From Rhizobium sp. 18055 (GTDB lineage: Bacteria; Pseudomonadota; Alphaproteobacteria; Rhizobiales; Rhizobiaceae): a stretch of DNA of 64,000 bases. Below the pieces are notes generated by a model. The model searched no databases. It saw only the letters and a list, made by a program, of their open reading frames with translations, and was not told where the DNA came from. Below, in pieces: positions 33,809 to 44,075 of this stretch. Numbering within the stretch: position 1 is the first letter of the stretch; the number at the start of each line of letters is the position of its first letter. A program made the position numbers and the translations under genes. The stretch is from positions 298,333 through 362,332 of the forward strand of contig NZ_CACSKD010000005.1 in the NCBI RefSeq assembly GCF_902706285.1, in the 5' to 3' direction.

Positions 33809-36286
33809 TTATTGGCCCATGATCAGGTCGAGAAGCGTCGTGCGCTTCGGACGGGGTTGCACCTGCTGCTGCTCACCGCCGATATCGCCGGGCGGCAGCG
33901 CGCTGCCATAGCCGTAGCCATCGTCTTCCGCGACATCGGCCGGCGGCACCGGACCGCCATTGGACGGCGCCAGCTGCTGGCGATCGGGGCGCACCGGCGC
34001 CTGCGGATATCGGCTCTGCTCATCGCCCGAGCCACCGAAAACGCCGGATATGATGCTGCCGATGGTGCTCGGCTCCTCGACCGGCTGCTGCATGCCGCCG
34101 GCGGTGCCGGTCATGTTGCCGTTCATGTTACCGTTCATGTTAACTGGCGCATTCGGATCGGCAGACGCCATCGGCTGGCCGTTATCGACCGGCGCGCCGG
34201 GATTGACGAACTGGCCGCCGCCGAACAGCGGCGCCGGCGACAGGCCCTTGTGGGCGGCGATCATATATTCCTGCCAGGCCTTGGCCGGGAGGCCACCGCC
34301 CGTCACCTTCTTCATCGGCTTGCCGTCATCATTGCCGAACCAGACGCCCGTGGTCAGGTTGCTGGTGAAGCCGACGAACAGCGCATCGCGGGAATTCTGC
34401 GTGGTGCCGGTCTTGCCGGCCGCCTGCCAGCCCGGCAGCTTGGCGCTGCGGCCGGTGCCCTGGTCGATGACGCCCATCATCATGGCGTTCATGTTGGCGG
34501 CGATCGCTTCGGACAGCACGCGCGGCGGGCTGTCATAGGTGTTTTCGTAGAGAACCTTGCTGCCGTCGGCCGTCGTCACCCGGCGGATCACATGCGGCGT
34601 CGCCTTGTAGCCGCCATTCATGAAGGCGGCATAGGCGCCGGTCAGTTCCATCAGCGAGACTTCCGAGGTGCCGAGCGCGATCGAGGCATTCGGCTGCAGT
34701 TCGGACTCGATACCGAGACGATGTGCCAGCTTGATCACCTGATCGGGGCCATCATACATCACCAGCTGGGCGGCAACCGTGTTCAGCGATTTCGCCAATG
34801 CCGTCGCCAGCGTCACCTGGCCGCTGTATTTCTTCTCGTAGTTCTCCGGCGTCCAGTCACCGATGCGGATCGGTGCGTCGTTGAAGACGGTGAACGGCGT
34901 CAGGCCCTTTTCCAGCGCGGTCGCGTAGACGAAGGGCTTGAACGAGGAGCCCGGCTGGCGCTTGGCCTTGACGGCGCGGTTGAACTGGCTGTCGGCATAA
35001 TCGCGACCGCCGACCAGCGCGCGGATGGCACCGGTACCGTCGATCGAGACGAGGGCGGCCTGCGAGGCATCGAGCTTGGCGCCATCCTTGCCGAGGACAT
35101 CAGTGATCGATTGTTCGGCGCGTTTTTCCAGCGTCTTGTCGATTGTCGTGTCGACGATGATGTCTTCCTTGACGTCGCCGATCAGCGCCGGCAGTTCGTC
35201 CATCACCATGTCGGCGACATAGTGACCGGCACCATCCCAGTAGCGCTTGGCCTTGGCCGGCGTCTGCGACATCGCGGTCTTCACTTCGTCGTCGGAGATG
35301 AAACCCTGGTCGCGCATCGCCTGCAGCACCACCTGGGCGCGGGCGTTTGCGGCTTCCGGATCGCGGGCCGGCGACAGGCGCGACGGCGCCTTGACGAGAC
35401 CGGCGAGCAGCGCCGCCTCACCGAGGTTCACGTCACGCGCGGACTTGTTGAAATAGCGCCGCGAGGCGGCCTCGACGCCATAGGCATTGGAGCCGAAGAA
35501 GACGCGGTTGAGATACATCGCAAGGATCTGGTCCTTGGTGTATTTCTGCTCCAGCCAGAAGGCGAGCAGCACTTCCTGGACCTTGCGTTCCAGCGTGCGA
35601 TCCGGCGACAGGAACAGGTTCTTGGCGAGCTGCTGGGTGAGCGTCGAGCCGCCCTGCACCATGTGGCCGGTGGTCAGGTTGGTGATGAAGGCACGCGCGA
35701 GACCGAGCGGATCGACGCCGAAATGCGAATAGAAGCGACGATCCTCGATGGCGACGATTGCCTGCGGGAGATAGGGCGACATGTCTTCGAGCGCCAGGGC
35801 CTCGCCGCCTGTCGTGCCGCGGTTGGCGATGATGCTGCCATCGACCGAGGTGATCTTGACGTTGGGCGGGCGGTCCGGGATCGCCCAGGTGCTGGCGCTC
35901 GGCATGCGCGAGCCATAATAGAAGACCAGACCGGCGACGCCGATGCCGGCCCAGATGCCGAGCACGATGCACCAATAGATGAGCCTGCGGATCAGGCCGA
36001 AGAAGCCGAGGCCTTCGCGCTCCGGCGCCCGGCGCTTGCTGCGGCGGCGCGGCTGGTCGCGGTAACGGGGCTCCTCGTCGCGGTTGTCACGGTAACGGGC
36101 AGCATCGGGTTCGCGGCGGGTTGGCGCAGGGTCGCGGCGCGATTGTTTCGCCGCAGGCTTTTTGGCCGGACGGCCGCCGGCGACGCGGTCATCGGCACCG
36201 AGCGAGAAGTCGTCATCATCATCACGGCGTTCGCGGCCATTGAAGGATGGTTCGATTCTATCGCCTGATTTGCCCCTGCCCGCCAT
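33809..36286 (-). CDS. Penicillin-binding protein 1A family (bifunctional)
   Basis: An 825-residue class A penicillin-binding protein that polymerises and cross-links peptidoglycan. A long charged cytoplasmic N-terminus (about 1-95, rich in R/D/E) leads to one transmembrane segment (about 100-123). The glycosyltransferase domain has catalytic E181 in IEDRRFYSHFGVDP and GGSTLTQQLAKNLFL. The transpeptidase domain has the SxxK motif at 447-450 (PGSSFKPF), SLN in AKSLNTVAAQL, and KTG in AAGKTGTTQNS. The C-terminal tail is Pro/Gln/Gly-rich with an MNGN repeat. A CtrA-type motif lies about 130 bases upstream. Confidence 0.95.
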   Translation of the reverse strand: MAGRGKSGDRIEPSFNGRERRDDDDDFSLGADDRVAGGRPAKKPAAKQSRRDPAPTRREPDAARYRDNRDEEPRYRDQPRRRSKRRAPEREGLGFFGLIRRLIYWCIVLGIWAGIGVAGLVFYYGSRMPSASTWAIPDRPPNVKITSVDGSIIANRGTTGGEALALEDMSPYLPQAIVAIEDRRFYSHFGVDPLGLARAFITNLTTGHMVQGGSTLTQQLAKNLFLSPDRTLERKVQEVLLAFWLEQKYTKDQILAMYLNRVFFGSNAYGVEAASRRYFNKSARDVNLGEAALLAGLVKAPSRLSPARDPEAANARAQVVLQAMRDQGFISDDEVKTAMSQTPAKAKRYWDGAGHYVADMVMDELPALIGDVKEDIIVDTTIDKTLEKRAEQSITDVLGKDGAKLDASQAALVSIDGTGAIRALVGGRDYADSQFNRAVKAKRQPGSSFKPFVYATALEKGLTPFTVFNDAPIRIGDWTPENYEKKYSGQVTLATALAKSLNTVAAQLVMYDGPDQVIKLAHRLGIESELQPNASIALGTSEVSLMELTGAYAAFMNGGYKATPHVIRRVTTADGSKVLYENTYDSPPRVLSEAIAANMNAMMMGVIDQGTGRSAKLPGWQAAGKTGTTQNSRDALFVGFTSNLTTGVWFGNDDGKPMKKVTGGGLPAKAWQEYMIAAHKGLSPAPLFGGGQFVNPGAPVDNGQPMASADPNAPVNMNGNMNGNMTGTAGGMQQPVEEPSTIGSIISGVFGGSGDEQSRYPQAPVRPDRQQLAPSNGGPVPPADVAEDDGYGYGSALPPGDIGGEQQQVQPRPKRTTLLDLIMGQ

Positions 36287-36589
36287 CTAAGCCCTGATAA
36301 ACCCCGTCTTCGCTGCAAACAGACGTTTGCGTTGCATTTGCCAGCCCTCGGCTGCGGCGACCGCATCGTGCTGGTCGCATCTTTACCCGGTTGAACTTTA
36401 AATGCGGCGATTTAAGGGGGAGTTAAGACCTCGTTATCCAAAGGCAAAAGCTTTCGACACCAGCGTTTTCATGGCAGACGCCCCACACATTCCTCGCCGC
36501 AATAATGCCCAGTTTGGTTCAGCTCCCATTCACCCGATGGGCCCTCTAATCCACGGGCAAGGGACTTGCAGAATGAGTGAGGTGCAGAG
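36287..36589. other. Divergent gap with CtrA-type box
   Basis: The 303-base gap between the penicillin-binding protein gene and the GCG_CRPN gene contains the CtrA-type box at 36412-36426. Otherwise I see no gene or structured RNA. Confidence 0.4.
36412..36426. promoter_or_regulatory. CtrA-type box between PBP1A and GCG_CRPN genes
   Basis: TTAAGGGGGAGTTAA matches TTAA-N7-TTAA. It is 126 bases upstream of the penicillin-binding protein start and 164 bases upstream of the secreted-protein start. CtrA binding is inferred from the consensus only; the G-rich spacer is unusual. Confidence 0.4.
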
Positions 36590-36907
36590 ATGCGCAAGAC
36601 AATGATCGCCATGGCGATTGCTTTAAGCGGGTTTGGTGTTTCGGTTGCCGAAGCCATGCCGATCGGTGCCGTTCAGAGCGGCGCCACCAACAATGTCGTC
36701 CAGGTCGATTACGCCTGCGGCCGCGGTTTTCACGTCACCCCCTGGGGCGATTGCAGGCCGAACTGGCGCCGCCCGCCGCCACCGCGTTATGAGCGCCGCT
36801 ACGAGCGCGCCTATGGCTGGGGTCACCGCCCGCCGCCACGCCACGGCTGGCGCGACGGTCGCGGCCATCGCCCGCCGCCATGGGATCGCGGCTACGATCG
36901 CTACTGA
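36590..36907 (+). CDS. GCG_CRPN-type small secreted protein
   Basis: A 105-residue exported protein with a signal peptide (MRKTMIAMAIALSGFGVSVAEA). The mature part has ACGRGFHVTPWGDCRPNW, which matches the GCG_CRPN prefix motif known from small alphaproteobacterial proteins, followed by an Arg/Pro/Tyr/His-rich low-complexity tail (RPPPPRYERRYERAYGWGH). The two cysteines could form a disulfide in the periplasm or on the surface. Function unknown. GAGGTG precedes the ATG and a terminator follows. Confidence 0.82.
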   Translation: MRKTMIAMAIALSGFGVSVAEAMPIGAVQSGATNNVVQVDYACGRGFHVTPWGDCRPNWRRPPPPRYERRYERAYGWGHRPPPRHGWRDGRGHRPPPWDRGYDRY

Positions 36908-36932
36908 AGGAGCGACGCTCCCGGACGCCAGG

Positions 36933-36964
36933 AGGCCCGTGCGATCTGCCCGGGCCTTTTTTTT
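36933..36964 (+). terminator. Rho-independent terminator
   Basis: AGGCCCG/CGGGCCT stem with an 11-base loop followed by a run of eight T, 25 bases after the GCG_CRPN gene. Confidence 0.92.
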
Positions 36965-37103
36965 GACAGTCGGCAGGCGTACGTAGGCGTGTGAGCCCCG
37001 CGATTTCGGCATGGCTGCCATTCGTTGCGGTGGTCACAAATCTGACATATAGCAAGCCGATTGCGCCTGATATTAGCGCACAGCGCGCACTATGTAGGCA
37101 GAC

Positions 37104-37286
37104 ATGACCATCAATTCAGCAAATACAGACGATTTCCGGCCCAGAGAAATCTGGAGCGTGCATGAATTTGCCCGCCGCCATCGGCTGTCGAAGATGGAAG
37201 AAAGCCGGCTGAAGATGCTGCATGGCCCGTTTGCGGAGATGCGCGAGTTGATGGCCGCGCGAGAAAACACAGCTTCCGCCTGGTAG
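37104..37286 (+). CDS. Small conserved protein of unknown function
   Basis: A 60-residue protein, MTINSANTDDFRPREIWSVHEFARRHRLSKMEESRLK in its main part. I know similar very short proteins from other Rhizobiaceae but no function has been assigned. The helical segment SVHEFARRHRLSKMEESRLKML resembles a helix-turn-helix-like start but is too short to call. A terminator-type hairpin lies 100 bases downstream. Confidence 0.6.
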   Translation: MTINSANTDDFRPREIWSVHEFARRHRLSKMEESRLKMLHGPFAEMRELMAARENTASAW

Positions 37287-37623
37287 GAGGGAACCATTTC
37301 CTTGCTGATCGATTATCTCAACAGCGAGGCATGACGCTTCGCAGCAGGTTGGCCGTCTCCCCTCAAAACGAGCCGACCGAATTCAGGCCCGGCGTCTCTC
37401 AGGAGCGTCGGGCTTTTCGTTTTGACTGATTTTGACAGTGGGACGAGTGGCCCCCGCTCTCGAATGAGCTGAAACTCTTGACTTTTACCAGTGCAATCAT
37501 CATGTTTTATTCAGGCAGGCTGACTTTCGAGGTCGCTGTCATGTCAACCAAGGCGGCAGCGCTCTGGTCTCGTACACCACGGTAATGGACACCTGCACAT
37601 CAAGGCCCGGCTTTTGCTGGGCC
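37287..37623. other. Gap with a terminator, no gene
   Basis: This 337-base gap contains the terminator hairpin at 37387-37423 and an AT-rich stretch near 37470-37520. I see no gene in it. Confidence 0.4.
37387..37423 (+). terminator. Probable Rho-independent terminator
   Basis: GCCCGGCG/CGTCGGGC stem (one G-U pair) with an 11-base loop and TTTTCGTTTT downstream. It is 100 bases after the 60-residue gene, so that transcript would have a long 3' region. Confidence 0.75.
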
Positions 37624-38151
37624 TTATGTATTTGGTATGCGCCTCTTCTCATAGAGACACATTCGAGCGAAATAGCTCAGGGTTCTGCGGGATATTGTCT
37701 TGCTATCGATTGCTTTCGGGTGAGCCGAGAGGATCTCCATCCGCACGGAGCAATCATCGGAACGTGGCTGAAGGCAGTATACGACCGCCCAGGTGCGACC
37801 GTCGGCCATCTCAACGAAGACGAGGTTGTCGATCCCGCCATAGCTTCGAGAAACGTGGGTCAAGGCGTTTTGGCTGATCTTCGATCTGATCGCACCGCCG
37901 AGCGCCTTGGACATTTCATAGCGGTCACCGTCGAACGTTCGCTTGGAGCCATGCTGGTCGAGCACGTGGTGCTTTTCCCCATGCCTGGTTCTTTCCGTGT
38001 AGACGTGGTTCGAAAAGACCACCTCCACAACGAGGTCGGTCCCGGCCACAATCCCCTTGCCCGCAATGGCTGTCGTAAACGCCTGCAAGTGGGTCAGGTC
38101 GCATAGAGTTCCTTCAACATTGATCGGCAGATGGTCTGTTGGAATGGTCAC
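37624..38151 (-). CDS. Protein of unknown function
   Basis: A 175-residue protein with no recognised domain. Visible features are the N-terminal VVEVVFSNHVYTERTRHGEKHHVLDQHGSKRTFDGDRYEMSKALG region, with regularly spaced His, Asp and Arg, and a C-terminal basic part. GC content is below the window average. It begins 130 bases before the SH3-protein terminator on the same strand. Genes of this look are often accessory; no function is proposed. Confidence 0.5.
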   Translation of the reverse strand: MTIPTDHLPINVEGTLCDLTHLQAFTTAIAGKGIVAGTDLVVEVVFSNHVYTERTRHGEKHHVLDQHGSKRTFDGDRYEMSKALGGAIRSKISQNALTHVSRSYGGIDNLVFVEMADGRTWAVVYCLQPRSDDCSVRMEILSAHPKAIDSKTISRRTLSYFARMCLYEKRRIPNT

Positions 38152-38251
38152 GCAGATTCCGTGCCTGCAGGGATGATCACCATCAACCTGTAGGTTGCGT
38201 TCCAGAGAGTTTCAACTGCACCAAAAGATCCCGATCAATCCTCAATCCATG

Positions 38252-38282
38252 AAAAAGGGCGACCTTTCGATCGCCCCTTTGC
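38252..38282 (-). terminator. Rho-independent terminator after the SH3-domain gene
   Basis: On the minus strand AAGGGGCGA and TCGCCCTTT pair around a TCGAAAGG loop (one mismatch or bulge) and are followed by TT-rich sequence, 3-30 bases after the SH3-protein stop codon. Confidence 0.75.
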
Positions 38283-38284
38283 TT

Positions 38285-39004
38285 TTATTGCCGGTTGGGA
38301 TTGCAGTTCGGATCGCCCGGCTGGCAGGCGGGTGGCCGGCGGCGGTCATGGTTGCCGCGATTGTCGCGTCTGACGTCGCCCTGGTTCTGGTCGCGGCGGG
38401 CGTCGGGCTGGCGGTTGTCCGGACGGCGGTCAGGGCCACGGTCGGCGCCTGGCTGGCCCGGGCCACGGCCAGAATCAGGTCCGCGGCCCGGGCCATTGCC
38501 GAAACCGGGGCCATTGTCGAAACCGGGGCGCGGACGGCCGGGGCCGTTGTCGAAATCCGGGCCCCTGCCGGGAGCGGGACGCACGACCGGGCGGTCATAG
38601 ACCGGGTTGCGGCGCCAGCGATCGCGCTGACTGTAGAAGTCGCGGTTGCGATAATTGCGATCCCAGTAGCTATCGACGCTGAAGACCACCGTCGGAATGC
38701 CGAGCGGGCGGTAATACTGCGGATCGACATAGACGCGGCGCTGCTGGTAGAGCGCCTGCACATAGCGGCCGGCGACCCAGCCGCGGCCATTGTAGAACTC
38801 GACGTCACACCATGGCACATCGGCAAGACAACCGTGGATCTCGACGGATTCGCCAGCCGGAATGACCGTTACCGCCGGATACTGCGTGCTCGGGCCGGCC
38901 CGCATGTTGACATTGGCGGTGGCAAAACCTTCTGCCGCCTCAGCGAGCGCCGGGGCCAGCAGCAAGGCTGCAACGGCTGTGATCTTCATCAAAGTGGTTT
39001 TCAC
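38285..39004 (-). CDS. Exported SH3-domain protein with low-complexity tail
   Basis: A 239-residue exported protein. It starts with a signal peptide (MKTTLMKITAVAALLLAPALAEA), continues with a bacterial SH3 domain (about 25-85: ATANVNMRAGPSTQYPAVTVIPAGESVEIHG in outline, then GWVAGRYVQA) and ends in a long disordered Gly/Pro/Asp/Arg/Asn tail with repeats of NGPG and RGPD. Periplasmic or surface location is likely; SH3b domains often bind peptidoglycan. GTG 39004 is chosen since GGGAG is 7 bases upstream. Confidence 0.85.
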   Translation of the reverse strand: MKTTLMKITAVAALLLAPALAEAAEGFATANVNMRAGPSTQYPAVTVIPAGESVEIHGCLADVPWCDVEFYNGRGWVAGRYVQALYQQRRVYVDPQYYRPLGIPTVVFSVDSYWDRNYRNRDFYSQRDRWRRNPVYDRPVVRPAPGRGPDFDNGPGRPRPGFDNGPGFGNGPGRGPDSGRGPGQPGADRGPDRRPDNRQPDARRDQNQGDVRRDNRGNHDRRRPPACQPGDPNCNPNRQ

Positions 39005-39299
39005 TCTTGCACTCCCTTGCGGGCGCGGCAGACGTGCCGCACCTCCGTTTTTCAAGCCTTGGCGGCCTGTTCAAGACAACAGTCATCAGCTTCCCGACCA
39101 AAATTGGGCGAGAGAGATTCAACTTTTCTTTCAATGACTTATATCGCCTTCCGATGAACGCAGCTTGAACGGGCCGAGGGCGGCGCACTTGAAATGCGGC
39201 TGTCGCATGCCGATGTGGGGATCATCAGTTGCAGCGGACCGATCGCTGTGCGGCGCCCAGCGCCTGCAAGGATTGGTCAGTCTGTTCGCGGGATCTGCG

Positions 39300-39314
39300 T
39301 TAACGTTTCGTTAA
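39300..39314. promoter_or_regulatory. CtrA-type box before candidate sRNA
   Basis: TTAACGTTTCGTTAA is TTAA-N7-TTAA, followed by C as in the extended consensus. It sits where the -35 region of the downstream candidate RNA would be. Confidence 0.6.
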
Positions 39315-39334
39315 CCTATCGCGGGCAATCTAGC

Positions 39335-39422
39335 TGCAATATTCGCTTCCTCCTTGACCACGGATGTACTGGCACTGATGCGAAGCGAGTGACGAAAGGC
39401 CGGTTTTAACCCGGCCTTTTTG
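39335..39422 (+). ncRNA. Candidate trans-acting small RNA
   Basis: No protein gene precedes the strong terminator at 39396-39421, yet the sequence before it is structured: TCGCTTC (39343-39349) pairs with GAAGCGA (39382-39388), enclosing CCTCCTT, which resembles an anti-Shine-Dalgarno loop. The CtrA-type box lies just upstream. The 5' end (about 39335) is a guess from promoter geometry. The reading frame across it has no start signal. The call rests on arrangement, not on homology. Confidence 0.5.
39396..39421 (+). terminator. Rho-independent terminator of candidate sRNA
   Basis: AGGCCGG/CCGGCCT stem with an 8-base loop (TTTTAACC) followed by TTTTTG, on the plus strand. No plus-strand protein gene ends nearby. 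Confidence 0.88.
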
Positions 39423-39472
39423 TTCATCTGGCGCCCCGATTTTCGTCGGTGCGCCTTTTTCATTTCATCCGC

Positions 39473-40861
<1,389 letters not shown>

Positions 40862-41069
40862 TTCCGACTCCCTTTTGAAATCTCTCTTTTGAAATTTGCC
40901 GGACGATAGACCAAAGGCAGATCGCTTTCGAGGCGAAAAACGACGCAGGGGCATTCAAAAGAAAGGCCGCGGGACGCACGCCTCAGGACGCAACTCCACA
41001 CCAGATGCAATTTACGGTTATTTAAGGAGATGCTTGATAACCTTCGAAAATTCGCGCTGGAGGTGGCAG

Positions 41070-43460
41070 ATGTTTACCGTGATCGCCTGTATTCGTGACA
41101 ATCATGACTGGCGGTTGATCATCGCCGCCGTGGTGGTCTGTTTCATCGGCAACCTCACCGCCATGCTGCTGTTTTTCCGGGCCCAGCAGTGCGACCGCGC
41201 GCAGCGGCGCAACTGGATCATGGCCTCGGCCTTTGCCTGCGGTGTCGGCATCTGGGCCACCCATTTTATCGCCATGCTGGCCTATGACGGCGGCTTTTCG
41301 ATTGCCTATGACATGGGGCTGACCGCACTCTCGGTTGTGCTCGCGATCGTCGTGTCGTGGCTGGCGCTGCTGGTTGCCACCGAGGGCAGCAGCCAATATG
41401 CCTTCGCGCATGGCGGCGTGCTGATGGCGCTCGGCATCACCGCCATGCACCTGACCGGCATGCAGGCCGTCGAAGGCCAGGTCGACGTGCTGTTCAGCCC
41501 GACGGCAACACTGATCGCGCTTGCGATCGGCGCCGTGCTGGCCAGCCTGGCGTTCTTCTTCTTCCAGACGCTTTCCGGCGCGAAACGCCTGCTGCTTTCG
41601 GCAACCGCGATGGTGCTGGGTATTGCGGCCATCCATTTCATCTCGATGAGCTTCATCACGCTGGTGCCGGAACCCGGCCGGCAGGTGACGGCGGCTATCG
41701 TCGAGCCGAAGACGCTGGCAGCCATCGTCATGGGCATTTCGACCTCGCTGATCCTGATCGCGCTCGGTGCCGTGTTCCTGTCGAGCCACCTGACGGATCT
41801 CAAGGGTCTGGCGAATGCGACGATGGAGGGGCTGCTGGTGCTGTGCGAGGGCACGATCCTCGACGCCAACGAGCGGCTGCAGGAGATGTCGGGATGGCAA
41901 CTCGGCGAATTGCGCGGCAAGCAGCCGGATTTCCTGCTGCTGCCTGCGAGCGGCATGACGGCCGCCATCAACCACGAGACGCTGCTGACCACCCGCACCG
42001 AGACGGAATTGCCGGTCGAGGTGATGGTGCGCAGGATGATCTATCGCGGCCGGGCCTGCGAGGTGCTCGCCGTGCGCGATCTCACCGAGCGCAAGCGGGC
42101 CGAACAGATGATCGAGCACCTGGCACAGCATGACGTGCTGACGGGTTTGCCGAACCGCTCGCTGTTCGACACCCGCCTGCGCCAGGCGATCCAGGTTGCG
42201 CAGCGCAAGCGCGGGCAGGTTGCGGTGTTCTATATCGATCTCGATCGGTTCAAGGCCGTCAACGACCTGTTCGGCCATGCCGAAGGCGACCGTATCCTTT
42301 GCAAGGTTTCTTCGATCCTGCAACGCGTCGCCGACGACAGCGCCACCATCGCGCGGCTCGGCGGCGACGAATTCGCCATCATCCAGAGCGGCAAGCCGCA
42401 GCCGGATGGTGCCCGCAGCCTGGCGGACGCGATCCTCGCCGGCGTGGCTGCCGAAATGGATGTCGCCCGCGACCCGACCGCCGTCGGCGTCAGCCTCGGC
42501 ATTGCCGTCTACCCCGCAGACGGGCAGGCCGGCGAACTTTTGTGCGTCAATGCCGATACCGCACTTTACCGCGCCAAGCATGCCGGCCGCGGCACCGCCT
42601 GCTTCTTCGATGCGGAGATGGATGCGGCGGTGAAGGCGCGGCGCGAGATCGAGAACGAGTTGCGCCACGCAATCACCCGCAACCAGCTCTATGCACACTA
42701 CCAGCCGATCCTCGACAGCCGCACCGGCAGCATCAGCGGCTATGAGGCACTGATGCGCTGGAACCGGCCAGGGCATGGCACAAGCGAACCCGAGGTATTC
42801 ATCAAGATCGCCGAGGAGAGCGGCGTCATCGTGCAGCTCGGCGAGTGGGTTCTGCGCCAGGCCTGCACCGAGGCCGCGCGCTGGCCGCAGCCGCTGACGA
42901 TCGCGGTCAACGTCTCGCCGGTGCAGTTCATGCTGCCCAACCTCTACGACCGGGTGGCGGCCATTCTCGATGAAACCGGGCTGGTCCCGCAGCGGCTGGA
43001 ACTTGAGATCACCGAGGCGGCGTTCATGCGCGACCGGAGAGCGACGATCTCGACGCTGATGCGGCTGCACGAGCTTGGGGTGCGGATCGTCATGGACGAT
43101 TTCGGCACCGGCTTCTCGTCGCTCTCCAACCTCAGGGCGCTACCGTTCGACAAGATCAAGGTCGATCGCAGCTTTACCGGCATTCTCGAACACGATGCGG
43201 CGGCCCGCTCGATCGTGCGCGCCATCATCGGCCTCGGCCACAGCCTCGGCATCCAGGTGGTGACCGAGGGCGTGGAGACCGAACTGCAACGGCAGATCGT
43301 CACCAACGAAGGCTGCGAACAGCTGCAGGGCCTCCTGCTCGGCAAGCCCGACATCGAGCCCAGCGTCAAGATGGCGGCGCGGGAAAGCTATCTCTCAGCG
43401 CAGGAGGACAACAGAAGCACGGTGCTGCGCTATCAGCCGGCGATACCGAAAGGGAAGTAG
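41070..43460 (+). CDS. MHYT-PAS-GGDEF-EAL signalling protein
   Basis: A 796-residue c-di-GMP signalling protein. Seven hydrophobic segments at the N-terminus carry the MHYT-type sensor, with ATHFIAMLAYDGG, AMHLTGMQAV and AIHFISMSF as its repeated His/Met motifs, thought to bind copper or a diatomic gas. A PAS-like segment follows (GLLVLCEGTILDANERLQEMSGW), then a GGDEF domain with RLGGDEFAI and an EAL domain with SGYEALMRW and DDFGTGFSSLSNL. Both catalytic signatures are intact, so it could act as cyclase, phosphodiesterase or both. GGAGG precedes the ATG. Confidence 0.95.
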   Translation: MFTVIACIRDNHDWRLIIAAVVVCFIGNLTAMLLFFRAQQCDRAQRRNWIMASAFACGVGIWATHFIAMLAYDGGFSIAYDMGLTALSVVLAIVVSWLALLVATEGSSQYAFAHGGVLMALGITAMHLTGMQAVEGQVDVLFSPTATLIALAIGAVLASLAFFFFQTLSGAKRLLLSATAMVLGIAAIHFISMSFITLVPEPGRQVTAAIVEPKTLAAIVMGISTSLILIALGAVFLSSHLTDLKGLANATMEGLLVLCEGTILDANERLQEMSGWQLGELRGKQPDFLLLPASGMTAAINHETLLTTRTETELPVEVMVRRMIYRGRACEVLAVRDLTERKRAEQMIEHLAQHDVLTGLPNRSLFDTRLRQAIQVAQRKRGQVAVFYIDLDRFKAVNDLFGHAEGDRILCKVSSILQRVADDSATIARLGGDEFAIIQSGKPQPDGARSLADAILAGVAAEMDVARDPTAVGVSLGIAVYPADGQAGELLCVNADTALYRAKHAGRGTACFFDAEMDAAVKARREIENELRHAITRNQLYAHYQPILDSRTGSISGYEALMRWNRPGHGTSEPEVFIKIAEESGVIVQLGEWVLRQACTEAARWPQPLTIAVNVSPVQFMLPNLYDRVAAILDETGLVPQRLELEITEAAFMRDRRATISTLMRLHELGVRIVMDDFGTGFSSLSNLRALPFDKIKVDRSFTGILEHDAAARSIVRAIIGLGHSLGIQVVTEGVETELQRQIVTNEGCEQLQGLLLGKPDIEPSVKMAARESYLSAQEDNRSTVLRYQPAIPKGK

Positions 43461-43635
43461 GTCAGGGCGGTGCGAACAGCCGTTGAGCATGCCCTTCCCC
43501 TGCCCGCGGGATTTCCTAACTTGAACACAGAACGAATGGGCCCAGGCGATGCGCTGGATCACACAGCCAAGCCAGTTGTCCGGCGAGCGGATGTGAACGG
43601 CTGGCCACTGCGATTGTGATGAGAGAGAGGACCGC

Positions 43636-44061
43636 ATGGAAAACATGACGGGCAATGCGGCTGAGGGAGAAGCGTCTCCGTCGCAGCGGATCGATGCACG
43701 GATCACGGAGCTCAGCGACTGGCGAGGCGCGATGCTGGCGCGGGCGCGGGCGGTGATCCGGCGGGCCGACCCTGAGGTGACCGAGGAATGGAAATGGCGC
43801 GGGGTGCCTGTGTGGGAGCATGACGGCATTCTCTGCACCGGCGAGACCTACAAGGCCGTTGTCAAGCTGACCTTTGCCAAGGGTGCATCCCTCGATGATC
43901 CAGCCGGCCTGTTCAATGCCAGCCTGGAGGGCAACACGCGGCGGGCGATCGACCTTCATGAGGGTGATACGATCGAGGAGTCGGCGCTTGCCGCGCTCAT
44001 CCTGGAAGCGGTGGCGCTGAACACGGCGGCGCGCGGCAAGCAGAAGCCGAAGGGCGCTTGA
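43636..44061 (+). CDS. DUF1801 protein
   Basis: A 141-residue DUF1801 (YdhG-like) protein: SDWRGAMLARARAVIRRADPEVTEEWKWRGVPVWEHDGILC and YKAVVKLTFAKGASLDDPAGLFN are typical. The fold is small and may bind a ligand; the function is unknown. A GAGAGAGGACC run precedes the ATG. It is convergent with the GreA-type gene, 14 bases apart. Confidence 0.88.
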   Translation: MENMTGNAAEGEASPSQRIDARITELSDWRGAMLARARAVIRRADPEVTEEWKWRGVPVWEHDGILCTGETYKAVVKLTFAKGASLDDPAGLFNASLEGNTRRAIDLHEGDTIEESALAALILEAVALNTAARGKQKPKGA

Positions 44062-44075
44062 AGCGCGGAGCGACC

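Larger units (their letters stand above)
39005..39472. other. Gap holding CtrA box and candidate sRNA
   Basis: This 468-base region has no protein gene. Its middle contains a CtrA-type box (39300-39314), a candidate small RNA (about 39335-39422) and its terminator; the left part is the upstream region of the SH3 gene. Confidence 0.5.

Noticed and set aside
33812..36268. 818-codon plus-strand frame
   Set aside because: Antisense to the class A penicillin-binding protein; His/Arg/Ala-rich translation typical of a mirror frame.
41022..43070. 682-codon minus-strand frame
   Set aside because: Antisense to the MHYT-GGDEF-EAL gene; no motif.
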